DNA of 64,000 nt from Macrothele yani (taxonomy: Eukaryota; Arthropoda; Arachnida; Araneae; Macrothelidae), in assembly GCA_039090855.1 (NCBI GenBank), contig CM076999.1, positions 116,063,072-116,127,071 on the forward strand. The letters run 5' to 3'. The notes under the pieces were generated by a model that was given only the letters and a program-made list of their open reading frames with translations, searched no databases and was not told the DNA's origin. How positions within the stretch are numbered: position 1 is the first letter of the stretch; each line of letters starts with the position of its first letter. Below, one piece after another: positions 1 to 10,800 of the stretch. The translations under genes were made by a program, and so were the position numbers.

Positions 1-5
1 CTTAC

Positions 6-114
6 TGAAGTTTTGTGAAGCTGCGGGCTGAACAGATGGAACAGATGATGGAATTCTTATTCTTCTGTCATCTGGAGGAAGGCTAGATGGGCTGGGCTGT
101 AAGGAAGGGCTAGT
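6..114 (-). CDS. da: daughterless/E-protein homolog, exon (3'-most seen)
   Basis: Exon of 109 nt. On the minus strand the acceptor is a pyrimidine tract ending TTTCTGCAG at 115-120 and the donor is GTAAG at 1-5. It enters in phase 0 directly after the 4219-4431 exon and leaves in phase 1. It encodes 36 Ser/Pro/Gln-rich residues starting TSPSLQPSPSSLPPDD, with RRIRIPSS in the middle. E-proteins have such low-complexity linkers between the second activation domain and the C-terminal bHLH. The bHLH (dimerisation and E-box binding) must lie beyond base 1. Assignment rests on splice phase and on the neighbouring exon with the E-protein motif; alone this exon would not be diagnostic. Confidence 0.72.
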
Positions 115-377
115 CTGCAGAAAGGAACACAATTAATTAACTTACAAAAGGGAACATTTTCACAAGATGCATATATGTATTTTTTTAATGTAACAAAAAA
201 ATTGTTTTGAGAAACTGACTAACAGTTGAGTGGGATTTTCTTTTTCTACAGAATTAAAAATATCGTACCAATGCATTTGTGGTGAGCTGAACAATTTGAT
301 TAAGCCAAAATAATAGATATTAAATACTTTGCTAAAATTCCAAAGGTTTGCACCAAACATTTACATTTACATTTGCA

Positions 378-668
378 GCATTTAGTACTTAACCTCAAAC
401 ATTCTCAACTTCTGCTTCATCTGGTCTCACATTCATTACCACTACAACTAGCATTTAGTACTTAACCTAAAACATTCTCAACTTTTGCTTCATCTGGTCT
501 CACATTCATTACCACTACAACTAGCATTTAGTACTTAACCTCAAACATTCTCAACTTTTGCTTCATCTGGTCTCACATTCATTACCACTACAACTAGCAT
601 TTAGTACTTAACCTCAAACATTCTCAACTTTTGCTTCATCTGGTCTCACATTCATTACCACTACAACT
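378..668. repeat. 73-bp tandem repeat, 4 copies
   Basis: Units start at GCATTTAGTACTTAACCT at 378, 451, 524 and 597, a constant 73-bp period. Copies differ at only a few bases; the fourth stops near 668. No open frame. It lies in the intron just upstream (gene sense) of the 6-114 exon. Confidence 0.95.
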
Positions 669-850
669 TATATATTATCTTCATAATACAGGAAAAGCAT
701 CAGTCAGTGAGCTTTTACATAAAAAAAGTTTATTCAGCCTGATTACCATTCTGATTTTTTCACATATAACATACACATTAGTTAACTGAAAATAAAATTA
801 AACTTCTGAATGAAAAATCAGTTTTTGAATTAATACATGTAGAAAAAGCA

Positions 851-1064
851 TGGGAACAAAGTTTTTACTGCCTTCATACATTTAGAGAAATAGAGAAAGC
901 TTACGACCAAGTAAATACGATACTTTTGTGGAAGGTATTGAATGAATATGGTGTTGCTGGGAATCTACTTAATACTGTAAAAACCATGTATGCTGACAGT
1001 AGAGCTTGTGTACAAGTGAATGGTATTTCATCAAAATGGTTTTCTATTGTTGCAGGAGTCAGAC
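851..1064 (+). mobile_element. LINE-A (RTE-like) fragment, reverse-transcriptase region
   Basis: Matches about 29730-29937 of the near-complete LINE at 27841-30950. Translation shows EKAYDQV and LLWKVLNEYGVAGN, the RT segment just after the FIDLEKAYDRV motif. Truncated at both ends and ends shortly before the QGCVMSP motif. A dead fragment. Confidence 0.85.
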
Positions 1065-1565
1065 TTCTCATAAAAATCTTTTCACCAGTGAGGTCACAGT
1101 ATAATTTCACTCGGGTATCAGAGAACTGTTTAGGAATTCATTACTGCAGTTCAAAATTAGTATTAAGCACTGTGAACAGTCCATAAAAATCTGTCTAAAA
1201 TTCATATAAATATTAATACAATAAGTTTTAGTGAAAAAAAAATTGTTACTAAAAGGATAAAAATTAGGGTCAATATTTTCAACTTTTTACATTTTTGTAT
1301 AAGATGAATTAAATGGTACTTAATGAAGGTTACCAATTACTATTAATACCATCATTGTTTCCACATGGTATGCCTTACCATGAAAAACTGTTCGTTGTCA
1401 CTTAAGTGTTACACAAAATGACATGCAAATTAAGAAATATTCAATGACAGTGCACAAAGAGATGCAAAACTTAATTCTCCTTCTCTCATAGTAAACAAGT
1501 AGTAATACAATATTTCTTCAAGTTGCTGCCTACTGAATTGGGGGAAGGAGAGAGAAGTCAGAATT
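1065..1565. other. No gene recognised
   Basis: AT-rich intronic sequence between two LINE-A fragments. I see no coding frame, tRNA head or inverted repeat. Confidence 0.6.
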
Positions 1566-2720
1566 TACATACATACATACATACATATCACTAAGCTGTT
1601 CTCTGAGATTCAGAGGTTAGCTCCAAAAAGAAATATAAACGACCAGATAATTTTTACTTACTGTTGCAGTACCAAACTTCTCCATTTACAGCAATCTTAA
1701 CATACAACTCGGGCTTTGCTGACATCCGTTACACCCTGTACACAAGTTCTTTTATACTACATACTCATAATCTTTTTCTTATGCAAACACTTATGAATCT
1801 GATCCTTCCGTGACTTCCTTGGCCTTCCTCTGCCTTTCCTTCCTGCCACTTGGGCTAAAAAGATTTTCTTAGTAAGCATCTCATCACTCATTCTTTCAGC
1901 ATGGCTAAACCACTAAAGCATATTAGTCTCCACCTTGCTAACAACATTTTGCATCACATCACACAACTGCAACACATCTTCATTCCTCATACAATCAGAA
2001 CGTGTCTTGCCACAAGCAAAATAAGTAATGCATTTTACCAGCACACAAACGACTCCTATGTTTCTTTTGTAGTACCCAGGTTTCACTGCCATACATCAGA
2101 GTAGGAACAATTACACTTTCATACACAGCCATGCGGGACTCTCTAGAGAATCCATCATTCCTGTGAAAACCTCCCAGAGTAGCCATGACTTTCAATGAAG
2201 AATTCACTCGCCTACTAATTTCACCATCCAATTTGTTCTCTCTGCCAAACATGCTTCCTAAATACAAACTCAGTCACCTGGTCAATCACTGTGCCATTTA
2301 GACTTACATTACATTCAGTGCTACCAGTTCCCCTCAAAAACCACAATTTTGTTTTTTCCCCTTATTTATACTGTTTGAATTTCATGCAAATTTCGTACAT
2401 CCCTGACAACATTCTCTGCAACTCACTTTTGCTCTCTGCCGACAGGACACTGTCATTAGCATACAGCAATCTGCACACACAGATATCACCAAGACATAAA
2501 CCACTATTATCTATTTTGGCATCACGCATGCATGCATCCATAAATATATTAAACAACCATGGTGACATTACACAGCCTTGTTTGACTCCTGCACCAATAG
2601 AAAACCATTTTGATAAAACACCATTCACTCATACACAAGCATTACCGTCAGCATACATGGCTTTTACACTATTAAGTAGATTCCCAGTAACACCATATTC
2701 ATTCAATACCTTCCACAAAA
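1566..2720 (-). mobile_element. LINE-A, 5'-truncated copy with ATGT tail
   Basis: Minus-strand copy of the LINE at 27841-30950. Its 3' end is present: a conserved segment with ACCTCTGAATCTCAGAG, then an ATGT-repeat tail (CATA repeats at 1566-1590 on the plus strand). Coverage starts inside the RT domain near 2720. Frame pieces at 2362-2628 (KWFSIGAGVKQGCVMSPWLF, then LLYANDSVLSAES) and 1995-2267 (LGSMFGRENKLDGEISRRVN, then GSETWVLQKKH) are broken by frameshifts. YADD reads YAND, so an active-site Asp is lost. Confidence 0.9.
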
Positions 2721-3268
2721 ATTGAAACAGCTAATAATTTATTTTTATATGATCTTCACACTTTAACTGTATGACCAATTTGGCTCATGGTGAGGTGATT
2801 TATGCTAAATCCATTACCAGTGGTAGTTTTAAAGCACAATTGGCAATAGGGTATACCAGCAACAGTAAATTTCTAGAGTACACAGATACTGCTGTCAAAT
2901 TTAGGTCACAAGGCATTCATAACTGCAGCTCAGTTACAACAGATTAACGCTGTAACACTATGGTAGTTGACACATAGCCAGTAATATCTAATGCGGGACA
3001 TTTTTTTCTTAAACTTGTAAGCCAGTTATCTTCATGTTCATCTATGCAAATAAGTATTTCTCAATACCACTATATATGTTTTACAATATCAGATTAAAAA
3101 TTAACCACCATTTGTGCGTGGAAACTTATGAAAAAAAAAAAAAAAAAAAAGGCATGTGTTTGCACAGAAAACTAAAACTTTTATCTCCAGGTTTAACAAA
3201 ATAAATTTACTTGTGAAACGCTGTTATCAGTTTAAACATGGGGGGGGGGGGGGGGAGGGTATAGATAG
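2721..3268. other. No gene recognised; A-run and G-run
   Basis: AT-rich intron. It contains an A-run near 3130-3149 and a G-run at about 3241-3255. No coding signal seen. Confidence 0.6.
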
Positions 3269-3791
3269 GCTCAGTTCTGATTGAGCCGTAAGTTTGTTGT
3301 ACGTAGGATTACGACTTGCAGATTGGAGAGTTGAAATGAGCTAGTCGAGTATGGTTTCAAAGCATTTATTTAATTTGTTACAGCCAACACAGTTCTATGA
3401 TATGAAAAGTAGCTTACATAATTTTTACAAATAATGCTGGATACATTGCGAACACAAAGCAGATCAATACACGAATTACCCAATGTAGTGCTCTGTCTTT
3501 TTGGGCTTCTTACATTCCTCATCACTTGTTCTTGCCTCTTGTTTGGATTTTCTCCACTTTTGCTTGCATTCATTCTGCGAATTCAGCGGCATTGTAAAAA
3601 ATGTTAAACCCGTTTACACGAAAACAATTTTTTTTTATTTTAGTTTAAACCACTGCTACACGTTCTTTATGTATTTGAATATATCTCTTCGAATCTCTTC
3701 AAGAGCTTTAAAACCATACTAAGCACAGTCGTTTTGCACTCACAGTTGTCTAGATAAACTGCAATATTCTCAAAAGTGTTGACCGGTTCAC

Positions 3792-3822
<31 letters not shown>

Positions 3823-4183
3823 ATTTTTAAAATGTTCAGTTCAAACTTTGAATAGATATTGCCGAGAGCTTTAAATCGATACCATGCACAGTCGTGTTGC
3901 GCTCACGGTTGCCAGATAGACTAAGAGTCAAATGCGGTGGCACACCCACAAATATTGCATAATCTCCCCCACACACAGGGAGCGAGGGGACCATTGCGTG
4001 CACGATATATTGCACAGTACACGAATTGGTCTCCATGCTGTTTATGAATATGCTAACATGATTAGTGTGTGGCACATTTTTTTTTTAATGCTATAATGAT
4101 TTCAATTGGGACTTACTTTGTCACAAGTGGTCAGCCGTAAGTCGCCCATACTATCCGCAGAGTTGGACGTAGTCCTATGTCAA
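3269..4183. repeat. Dispersed repeat family Y, copy 1
   Basis: Colinear with 40162-40789. Both start CAGTTCTGATTGAGCCGT and end at a GACGTAGTCCTA motif. The two ends carry inverted copies of a core near TAGGACTACG, so this may be a non-autonomous DNA transposon. Internally it repeats a segment (ACCGGTTCACA; GAGAGCTTTAAA; GCACAGTCGT) two to three times. An A-run sits at about 3791-3820. No coding capacity. Confidence 0.65.
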
Positions 4184-4218
4184 GAAAAAAAAATTACATA
4201 AAGAGACTAATAACTTAC

Positions 4219-4431
4219 TGTGGGTGTGTCAAGAGGCTGCAACCTAGGAGGATAAGATGATACAAGAGAACTGCCAAGCTCTGTGGAATGTAGAGTTGCC
4301 AGCTCAGCTGGAGAGGCAGCAAGCGATCCCACCGCTTGAGGAGGCACCAGTGGAAGTGCAGGACCTTCAGCATGATTCCTTAACACATTGATTGCATCAT
4401 CAAGCCTTTCCTCGATGATTCCACCAGTGTG
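4219..4431 (-). CDS. da: daughterless/E-protein homolog, loop-helix (AD2) exon
   Basis: Exon of 213 nt = 71 codons, phase 0 at both ends. The acceptor ends TTTCTTCTAG (4432-4435 is CTAG in gene sense) and the donor is GTAAGT at 4213-4218. It encodes HTGGIIEERLDDAINVLRNH, then AEGPALPLVPP and a Ser/Leu-rich tail ending PPRLQPLDTPT. ERLDDAI-VLRNHA is the hallmark of the second (loop-helix) activation domain of class I bHLH E-proteins (Drosophila Da; vertebrate TCF3, TCF4, TCF12). Such proteins bind E-boxes in the nucleus as homodimers or with tissue-specific bHLH partners in neurogenesis and sex determination. This exon carries the gene's identity. No frame damage. The flanking introns are full of repeats. 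Confidence 0.9.
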
Positions 4432-5151
4432 CTAGAAGAAAGAACAAAAAGGAAGGCACATTTTTGAAATTGCACAAGACTGTGAAACACACTACAATAA
4501 TTATGCTGGAAATCACATAATTAAATGACGTACATACTAAACATGTCAAATCAACACGTATTTCCTAAGTCATAGAATTATGCCATAACTTTTCTCCCGA
4601 CAGCAATTTATCTAAAACTAGCAGAGGTATTTGGTATTTCCCCGGGAAATTATTACCGTAATTTTCGTCACATTATCCGCGGATTATTTGCGAAAAAAAG
4701 CTAAAAATATACATTCTGCATATTATACGCCTATGCGGAATATATGCCGATTTAAAAAAAAAAAAAAAAAAAAAAAACGACCCTTCCATTTTTAAAAAAA
4801 ATCTGCAGCGTAATTCTGCAGGGGAGGGGGTATAATTGGAAAAGGAACTCTCTCGGAAGAATTTTCCTCAGTTCAGGAGTTTGTTCGGAGCAGGGAGGTA
4901 GGGGAGCAGGGTGGAGGAATATCGTAAAGAAAGATCAGGAAAGTTGTGGGGAGGGACAGCAAGGTAATTTTGTATTGTTGAGAAGATCGTGCCATCTGTT
5001 TTTGGCAAAAAGCCAAAGAAGTACGCACAGCGCTTGCTACACGAACCTATGCGTTCCTCCTTTCGGATCTCGTGTGCGCTGCCTTGTATTTAGTTCGTCT
5101 TTCGCTGTTTTGACCATCGTCGTTGCTGCTATTTTCCGCCATTGCCTATTC
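4432..5151. other. Intron, no gene recognised
   Basis: AT-rich to about 4800 with an A-run near 4755-4777, then more GC-rich to 5151. The latter may be the leader of the pogo-like remnant that follows. No convincing frame. Confidence 0.5.
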
Positions 5152-5244
5152 ATGATGTTTTTGAAAAGAAAATGTTTCAGTTACACTGCGGAATTTAATC
5201 TTGAAGTGGTGGACACAATTGCAAACTATCGCGCAGTGACATGA
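5152..5244 (+). pseudogene. Possible psq/Brinker-type HTH start of a pogo-like transposase
   Basis: The reading frame starts MMFLKRKCFSYTAEFNLEVV and stops after 30 codons, where it runs into an 89-bp tandem array. KRK..YTAEF.LEVV resembles the start of the N-terminal helix-turn-helix of pogo/CENP-B-like transposases and related host factors. Only the first helix is visible and no DDE domain follows, so this is a truncated remnant at best. The last coding bases overlap the first repeat unit, which suggests the array grew from this element. Confidence 0.35.
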
Positions 5245-5630
5245 TATGATCATGTCACTGCGCGATGGTTTTGAGGTCAGAAAACAAACTTGAAGTGGTG
5301 GACACAATTGCGAACTATCGCACAGTGACATGATATGATCATGTCACTGCACGATGGTTTTGAGGTCAGAAAACAAACTTGAAGTGGTGGACACAATTAC
5401 GAACTATCGCACAGTGACATGATATGATCATGTCACTGCGCGATGGTTTTGAGGTCAGAAAACAAACTTGAAGTGGTGGACACAATTGCGAACTATCGCA
5501 CAGTGACATGATATGATCATGTCACTGCACGATGGTTTTGAGGTCAGAAAACAAACTTGAAGTGGTGGACACAATTGCGAACTATCGCACAGTGACATGA
5601 TCACTGCACGATGGTTTGAATGGGCCCGCA
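5201..5630. repeat. 89-bp tandem repeat with internal palindrome, about 5 copies
   Basis: Units begin TTGAAGTGGTGGACACAATT at 5201, 5290, 5379, 5468 and 5557: exact 89-bp spacing. Each unit contains a near-perfect palindrome with about 18-base arms, CGCAGTGACATGAT facing ATGATCATGTCACTGCG. The last unit has a shortened palindrome centre. Copies differ by single changes such as CGCACAG/CGCGCAG. Confidence 0.95.
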
Positions 5631-5964
5631 ATGCCTCAACAGCTCCTTGACAACCTCGTCTTCAGCATGGACAGACATAGTAAATCCTGCAACGCAGTCA
5701 GGGGTGAACATATCCCCTACTAAAGACTGGATTTTTCTTGGCAGCCGCCTGTCACATGGACGTTTCTGTCTTCTGTCCAGTTGTGCTCGAAGCTACCTTT
5801 TCAATAAAGTGCCTTTGTATCCTTTGGATTCCTTGTTTGGACAGTTTTGCTCACTTGTCCCATATTCTTACATCTTGTGAATCTTATGGTATGATTTGAG
5901 TTGATGTGGAGCACTTCTGCACAACGTTACATTCGAAAAGCCGTCTCGTCCTTAATTTTTGCAC
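5631..5964. other. No gene recognised
   Basis: Sequence between the tandem array and a family X fragment. It may belong to the same decayed pogo-like element (short frame at 5620-5880), but no domain is recognisable. Confidence 0.4.
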
Positions 5965-6200
5965 GCCAGTGTATTTAACAGCAATACAGGACACATGCAG
6001 CATCGCAAGAAAAAAGAAATTACGATCACGAGGGAAATCTTCACTCCATTTAACTTTCACTTTCAAAAGTTCTGAAAAACGAAATATCATCCACAGACCA
6101 AAAAATATCATTCCCTTCCCTACCACCCCCAAATTCTCTTCAGTTATGCATCGATCTCGAGAATGAGCCAAATGATGACAGCAGGAAAAAATAAACGGGG
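5965..6200 (+). repeat. Family X fragment (right module)
   Basis: Shares with 22200-22760, 35810-36530, 38380-39090 and 52290-52900 the chain AACAGCAATACAGGACA, AAGAAATTACGATCACG, CTTTCACTTTCAAAAG and CATCGATCTCGAGAATGA, in the same order. No coding capacity. Confidence 0.6.
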
Positions 6201-6683
6201 GGGGGGGGGCAAATTCAGCAAAAGAATATAACATATTATTATGATGCCCGCCCCTATCTCCGAAAGAACCCACAAACAAGTCCACCATTTGGACTATGAA
6301 AACTTTGCTGCACACCACATGTTCTCCAGATCTTTTACCTCCTCCTCCATAATCTGGGCTGGGCAATTTCTTGGCAGAAAAATCCTTCGTAAATAACCAA
6401 ACTGCATGTCAGGCCATTGTCATCTTCTTGTGCCTGTAGGATCCACAGCTTTGTTAACCGGTCAGCAAAGGTATGTAAATGAAGAGGGAAACTATTTTGA
6501 CTAGCTGGTAGGTGCTTCCTATTTTTATGAAGGTTTAGTTTCAAATATTTTTCATCTGCACCAACTCACTATTTCGAACCAAACAAAAAGAAAACAATTA
6601 ATGAAGTTACACTGCATATTTATTATTTAAATGAAGATTGACAGTGGTTTTTACATATTATAATTAACAAAATGATATCTTAC
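6201..6683. other. Intron, no gene recognised
   Basis: Short G-run near 6198-6208, otherwise plain AT-rich intron up to the exon donor at 6678-6683. Confidence 0.5.
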
Positions 6684-6763
6684 CACAGCAGTGATAAGTC
6701 CTTCAGGGTAGGAGGAAGGCTGGGGATTGAGCTGCACACTATTCCGAGACCAGGAGTTGATGG
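6684..6763 (-). CDS. da: daughterless/E-protein homolog, exon
   Basis: Exon of 80 nt: 2 nt completing a split codon, then 26 codons (INSWSRNSVQLNPQPSSYPE then GLITAV). The acceptor is a T-rich tract ending CATTTCAG and the donor is GTAAGA at 6678-6683. Entry phase matches the exit phase of 17330-17408 (G+CC = Ala), and its phase 0 exit matches the 4219-4431 exon. The residues are an unstructured linker before the loop-helix domain. Identification depends on this phase match and on position. Confidence 0.8.
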
Positions 6764-7480
6764 CTGAAATGAAAAATGTATCTTTACTACGAGTTTCCAC
6801 ATCATATGTTCCACAATTCAGATTACCATTCACATTCCTTGCAACTACTTCACAATTACATACAACTAAAAATAATTTTTCATGGTAACTGTCATGAAGT
6901 ATACATTTTACTGTTCACAAAGAGGACACATTTGGAAACGGCCTACATATTGCATACATGAGAGCCACGAAGAAAAAAAGCTGAACTTATAATATTAACC
7001 AGGTGAAAAATCAGAATATGCTGCGAGAAAGTGCATGAAAAAAAAAAAAAAAAAGTATTGTTCTGTGCAATATGAAAAAGAAAATTCTCTGCAATTAATC
7101 CATGTAAATATTAAGCTTGAACAAACTGTTATTTACAATATAAAATGACTGAACTAAAAAATTTTTTTTTTAAAAGACATTGCTTCATTTAAACAGTTTT
7201 TTTCTTGTTTTTTGTTGTTGTTGCACTTGCTAGAATATGAGCTCAAATTTCCTCATGAAAGCAAGCCTTCCTTTCTTCACAGCAAGTTCCACAGTGATAT
7301 TCATCTTTTGTTGACTCTGCAGCTATACAGTATCTATTGCTTAATTTAGACTTATGCTGATAACAGGGTTCCCCACCCATTTCTTCCAAAAAATATAAGC
7401 ACCTTTTAAGGACTTTTAAGCACCCCAACAAAAAAAAATTTCACAGACCTGACAAATTTCACAAGTGAAAATAACATATA

Positions 7481-8771
7481 TTGGGTATATAAATAAGTTT
7501 TGAGGGATTTCCGTTCTGTGTCGTACTTATTACTGCTTGCATGTATTTTAAGGTGGCAACACTGTGATATTGCAGTACGAGACGCCAGCTGTCACAGTCA
7601 ATATACGATGTTCGATTGAGGTGCGAAGATATATTTGTTTTACTCGATGGAAAATGGCAACTTTCGTCTCGACAAAACAGCATTTGTGGGAAGTGTTAGT
7701 GCATTACTTTATTGTCAAGAAAAGTGCTGCCGACAGCTATCGCTTAATGTCAGAATTCTATGGCGAACATTCCCCATCCATAAAAACATGTGAGTATTGG
7801 TTTAGACGATTCAAAATGAACAATTTCAATGTCAGTGATAAAGAACGTTCTGGACCACCCAAAAAAATTGCCGATGCCGAATTAGAAGCTTCACTCGCCA
7901 AGGATCCGTGCCAGACCCAAAAAGAACTAGCAGCAGCATTAAATGTTAGTCAACCATGCATTTCACAACGTTTAGCTGCCATGGGAATGGTGCAAAAAGA
8001 AGGGAATTGGGTTCCACATGCTTTGCAGGAAAGAGACCTTGAACGTCAAATAACAATTTACGAATTGCTGCTTCAAAGGCAAAAAAGAAAGTTTTTTTTT
8101 TTTGCATCGTATTATTACTGCCGACGAGAAATGGATATGGTACGATAACCCTAAACGGCAGAAAGCATGGGTGAAGCCAGGTGAACCAGGTCCTTCAATG
8201 CCAAAACACAATATCCATGGTTCAAAGGTAATGCTGTGTATCTCGTGGGACCAGAAGGGTGTGATCCAGTATTAACTGCTGAAACCGTCAGAAAATATTA
8301 CTGGTGATCGGTATCGAACACAATTAAGGCGTTTAAAACGAGCTCTCACGCAAAAACGGCCGGAATGGGAGAATAGACACAACAAAGTCATCTTACAGCA
8401 TGACAACGCAAGACCACATGTTTTTCGACCTGTGAAAAAGTACTTAGAAGGATCCGACTGGGAAGTTCTACCCCACCCGCCATATTCGCCAGATATTGTG
8501 CCATCGGATTACCATTTGTTCCGGTTGATGCAGTCAGCACTTTCTGGAGAATGGTTTAGTTCTTATGAAGACATAAAAAATTGGCTGGACAACTGGATCT
8601 CTTCCAAGGAACCAGAATTCTTCCTTCGGGGCATACGTTCACTGCCCGAAAGATGGGTAAAGTTGTAGCTTCAGAGGGAACATACTTCGATTAATATTAA
8701 AATATTGTTTCTGTTCTCCAACAACGTGTTTTGTTCACCTCAAGTCCCTAAAAAATTATGTATATACCCAA
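7481..8771 (+). mobile_element. Mariner element 1 (mauritiana-like)
   Basis: 1291 bp, with imperfect terminal inverted repeats of about 28 bp (TTGGGTATATAAATAAG left; TTGGGTATATACATAAT at the right end reverse-complemented) and TA on both sides (7479-7480, 8772-8773). Size is typical of mariner. Inserted into element R2. Confidence 0.93.
7654..8668 (+). pseudogene. Mariner transposase, DD34D, broken
   Basis: From ATG at 7654 the N-terminal half is open: HTH with TCEYWFRRFK, then ELEASLAKDPCQTQKELA and a linker ending NWVPHAL. A T-run at about 8091-8101 shifts the frame in the KRKSFLHR segment. Downstream pieces give ITADEKWIWYDNPKR (first Asp), LQHDNARPH (second Asp) and PHPPYSPDIVPSDYHLF (third Asp); 34 residues separate the last two. 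A nonsense codon lies near 8270 where an acidic residue is expected in GVI-Y-ELLK. Length and motif order match Mos1-type mauritiana mariners. Two lesions make it non-functional. The family encodes the cut-and-paste enzyme that targets TA. Confidence 0.9.
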
Positions 8772-9274
8772 TACAAATATACTTTACACAAGACTTAACT
8801 ATACTGTTGATGAAGCTTGCAATATTGTTGCATATAATTCAAGTCTGTGGATGTAATAAATCAGAATTTATGCAATTTAAAAGACAGTTCTGCTGGTCAA
8901 ATTAGTTTTCCTGTTTGAAAGAATAATCATACGCTACAAAAAAAAAAAAAATGTAAATCACGAAACTGTGGTTAAAGTTACTACAAGATCTAGATTTGGA
9001 TATTGCACATAATTATTTCATGGCTTGAATTGTAAAACCAAAGACAAGTTCATCACGAGAACTTTTCCTGCCCAGTGTTCTCCCACGGGCATTCTGCCGA
9101 AGTCACATGACATCATCATCATCAACATAGCCAACCAGCAGAAGAAGTTGTACGCATTGCATTGTAACTTCTACATTTCAAGCAGGCAGTTAGGAAAAGA
9201 AAAAAAAAAGTACTTTTTAAGTACTTTAAGGGATTTCTATCAAAAATTAAAGACTTTTAAGAACCCTAAAAAGT

Positions 9275-9955
9275 GAAAATCCTCCAAATACATGGCGTCA
9301 GTTAATAAACAGAGACATTGTTCATTCCATGTTTTAGCAACACATAGCAACAGAAAAATTGTTATTCGGTCACCGCTGGGGATCCGAACCCCAGATCTCT
9401 TGACATCTAGCCGAACGTCCAACAATTCACGGCGCGATGTGTTTTTCTGTCAGCTTCTGATATCATAAATCTGTAAGATGAGCTCAGCAACTGAGATGTC
9501 TCCATCTGGTGGGCATTAACGGCACTGGCTATATATTAATTATAGCAGTTAAATCCAAAGGGTGAGATCCAAAATGAAAATCCTCCAAATACGTGGCAGC
9601 ATCAGTGAATAAACAAAGACATTGCTTTTTCCACGTTTTAGCAACACATAGCAACTGAAAAATTGTTATTCGGTCACCGCTGTGGATCTGAATCCCAGAT
9701 CTCTCGATATCTAGCTGAACATATTAGCCTTACACCATGGTGGCCAAGAATCTACGGCGCTATGTGTGTTTTTGTGTCAGCTTCTGACATCATAAATCCG
9801 TAAGATGAGTTCAGCAACTGAGACGTCTCCACTGGCTATATATTAATTATAGGGGTTAAACCCAAAGGGCGAGATCCAGCCGTGACCAAATAATTTTTCA
9901 GTTGCTATGTATTGCTAAAATGTGGAAAGAGCGATGTCTTTGTTTACACCCTAAA
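9275..9955 (-). mobile_element. SINE family S1, two tandem copies plus inverted partial
   Basis: Two minus-strand copies about 299 bp apart (tail motif GAAAATCCTCCAAATA at 9277 and 9576) have a tRNA-like head with a B-box-like GGTTCGGATCCC and a body with AACAATTTTTC, GTTGCTATGTGTTGCTAAAA and GTCTTTGTTTATT. A third, partial plus-strand copy spans about 9885-9945. The whole block is flanked by ACCCTAAAAA (9263-9272 and 9948-9957), which looks like a target-site duplication. Other copies: 12405-12594, 63665-63795, 63945-64000. Confidence 0.8.
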
Positions 9956-10235
9956 AAAATTAAGCACTTTTTAAGGACTTTTAGGTATTTGTAAATACTG
10001 TGTGAACCCTGGATAACTTTCCCTACCCATTTTCTTTATTGTCGCTTTTTTTTTTTCATATATGTTCTCAAATGACAATAATTTCATCCATCAAGCTATA
10101 AAAACTTTTAGCTTAAGGACAATGAATAAAAGATATCAAAGCTTTCACTACAAATTTTGAAGATGTGAATCTGTTTTTGGTGTAAATATGACATAGATGA
10201 TAAGTCAGATAATATTCGAAAACTTAAAAATTTCA

Positions 10236-10316
10236 TCATCCTGGAGAGGGAATCGAACATGCGTCTCCCAGATAGCGCCCGAGTAGGCTAACCACTACAC
10301 CACCCAGAACAACCAA
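10236..10316 (-). mobile_element. tRNA-derived SINE head (S2)
   Basis: In minus sense: TCTGGGTGGTGTAGTGGTTA (A-box-like) and ATGTTCGATTCCCTC (B box), then GATGATGAAATTTTTAAG. Spacing is tRNA-like, but I could not fold a full cloverleaf, so this is called a SINE head rather than a tRNA gene. Confidence 0.65.
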
Positions 10317-10444
10317 GTTTCAAATTTCCAATTAATTTGAATATAGCCAACACATGATTCGCTAGTTGAAGAAACCTGCATTCATGTTTAGCGAACCCGG
10401 AGGTTAAGAATTCTGTGCTGTGATTATAATGCACCGAGCCATAA

Positions 10445-10800
10445 AGCAAGGACTGTTACGGCGTGGTTTGACGATACTAATTTGATATTGTGTGTGGACT
10501 GGCCAGCACAGAGCTCTCATCTTAATCCCATAGAGCACCTATGGGATGAATTAGAGTGCCACATAAGAAGTTTGGAACCAAGGCCTACTACCAAGCAACA
10601 TTTTGCAGCAGCATTATGCACTGAATGGAAGCACATACCTATTGCTGTGTTCCAAAAGCTTGTCGAAAGCATGTCTCGAAGGGTCAGTGCATGCATTAAG
10701 GTCAAAGGTGGGCTGACACCGTACTAATGTATGTCAATAAATGTTATGTTGCGTTTCTGAACTTTTGTTAATATAGTGTATGCAGTTCAGTTTCATATAT
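10445..10800 (+). pseudogene. Tc1-family transposase, C-terminal fragment
   Basis: Encodes [20 protein letters not shown] (the catalytic Glu is in PIEHLW) through SMSRRVSACIKVKGGLTPY, then TAA at 10725-10727. The first two catalytic Asp residues and the DNA-binding domain are missing. SPDLNP reads SSHLNP. The AT-rich 3' tail may include the old element end, but no paired inverted repeat is seen. Confidence 0.85.

Larger units (their letters stand above)
7364..10011. mobile_element. Inverted-repeat DNA element R2 (CAGGGTTC termini, 5-bp TSD)
   Basis: Left end CAGGGTTCCCCACCC; right end, reverse-complemented, CAGGGTTCACACAG. Both subterminal regions carry a CTTTTAAGGACTTTTA-type motif in inverted orientation. 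GATAA is duplicated exactly at both ends (7359-7363 and 10012-10016). No transposase of its own is visible; coding content comes from an inserted mariner. It also holds a SINE block at 9275-9955. Same terminal sequence class as R1 (27515-31533, 49018-49863). The termini resemble hAT ends, but the TSD is 5 bp rather than 8. Confidence 0.8.
6960..10185 (+). repeat. Family X copy (left module), split by a 2.65-kb insertion
   Basis: 6960-7358 and 10017-10185 together align with 35110-35660 and 37890-38240: GCTGAACTT, GGTGAAAAATCAGAA, CAGCAAGTTCCACAG, then ATGACAATAATTTCATCCA and ATATCAAAGCTTTCA. The break is the element at 7364-10011, flanked by GATAA on both sides (7359-7363, 10012-10016). Confidence 0.75.

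Noticed and set aside
851..2720. Single LINE insertion with 5' inversion (twin priming)
   Set aside because: The two opposite fragments cover overlapping parts of the RT gene and are separated by 500 bp of unrelated sequence, so they are two events.
7256..7431. Cys-rich minus-strand peptide at 7243-7431
   Set aside because: It spans the junction of family X and element R2, so the frame is a chimera created by insertion.
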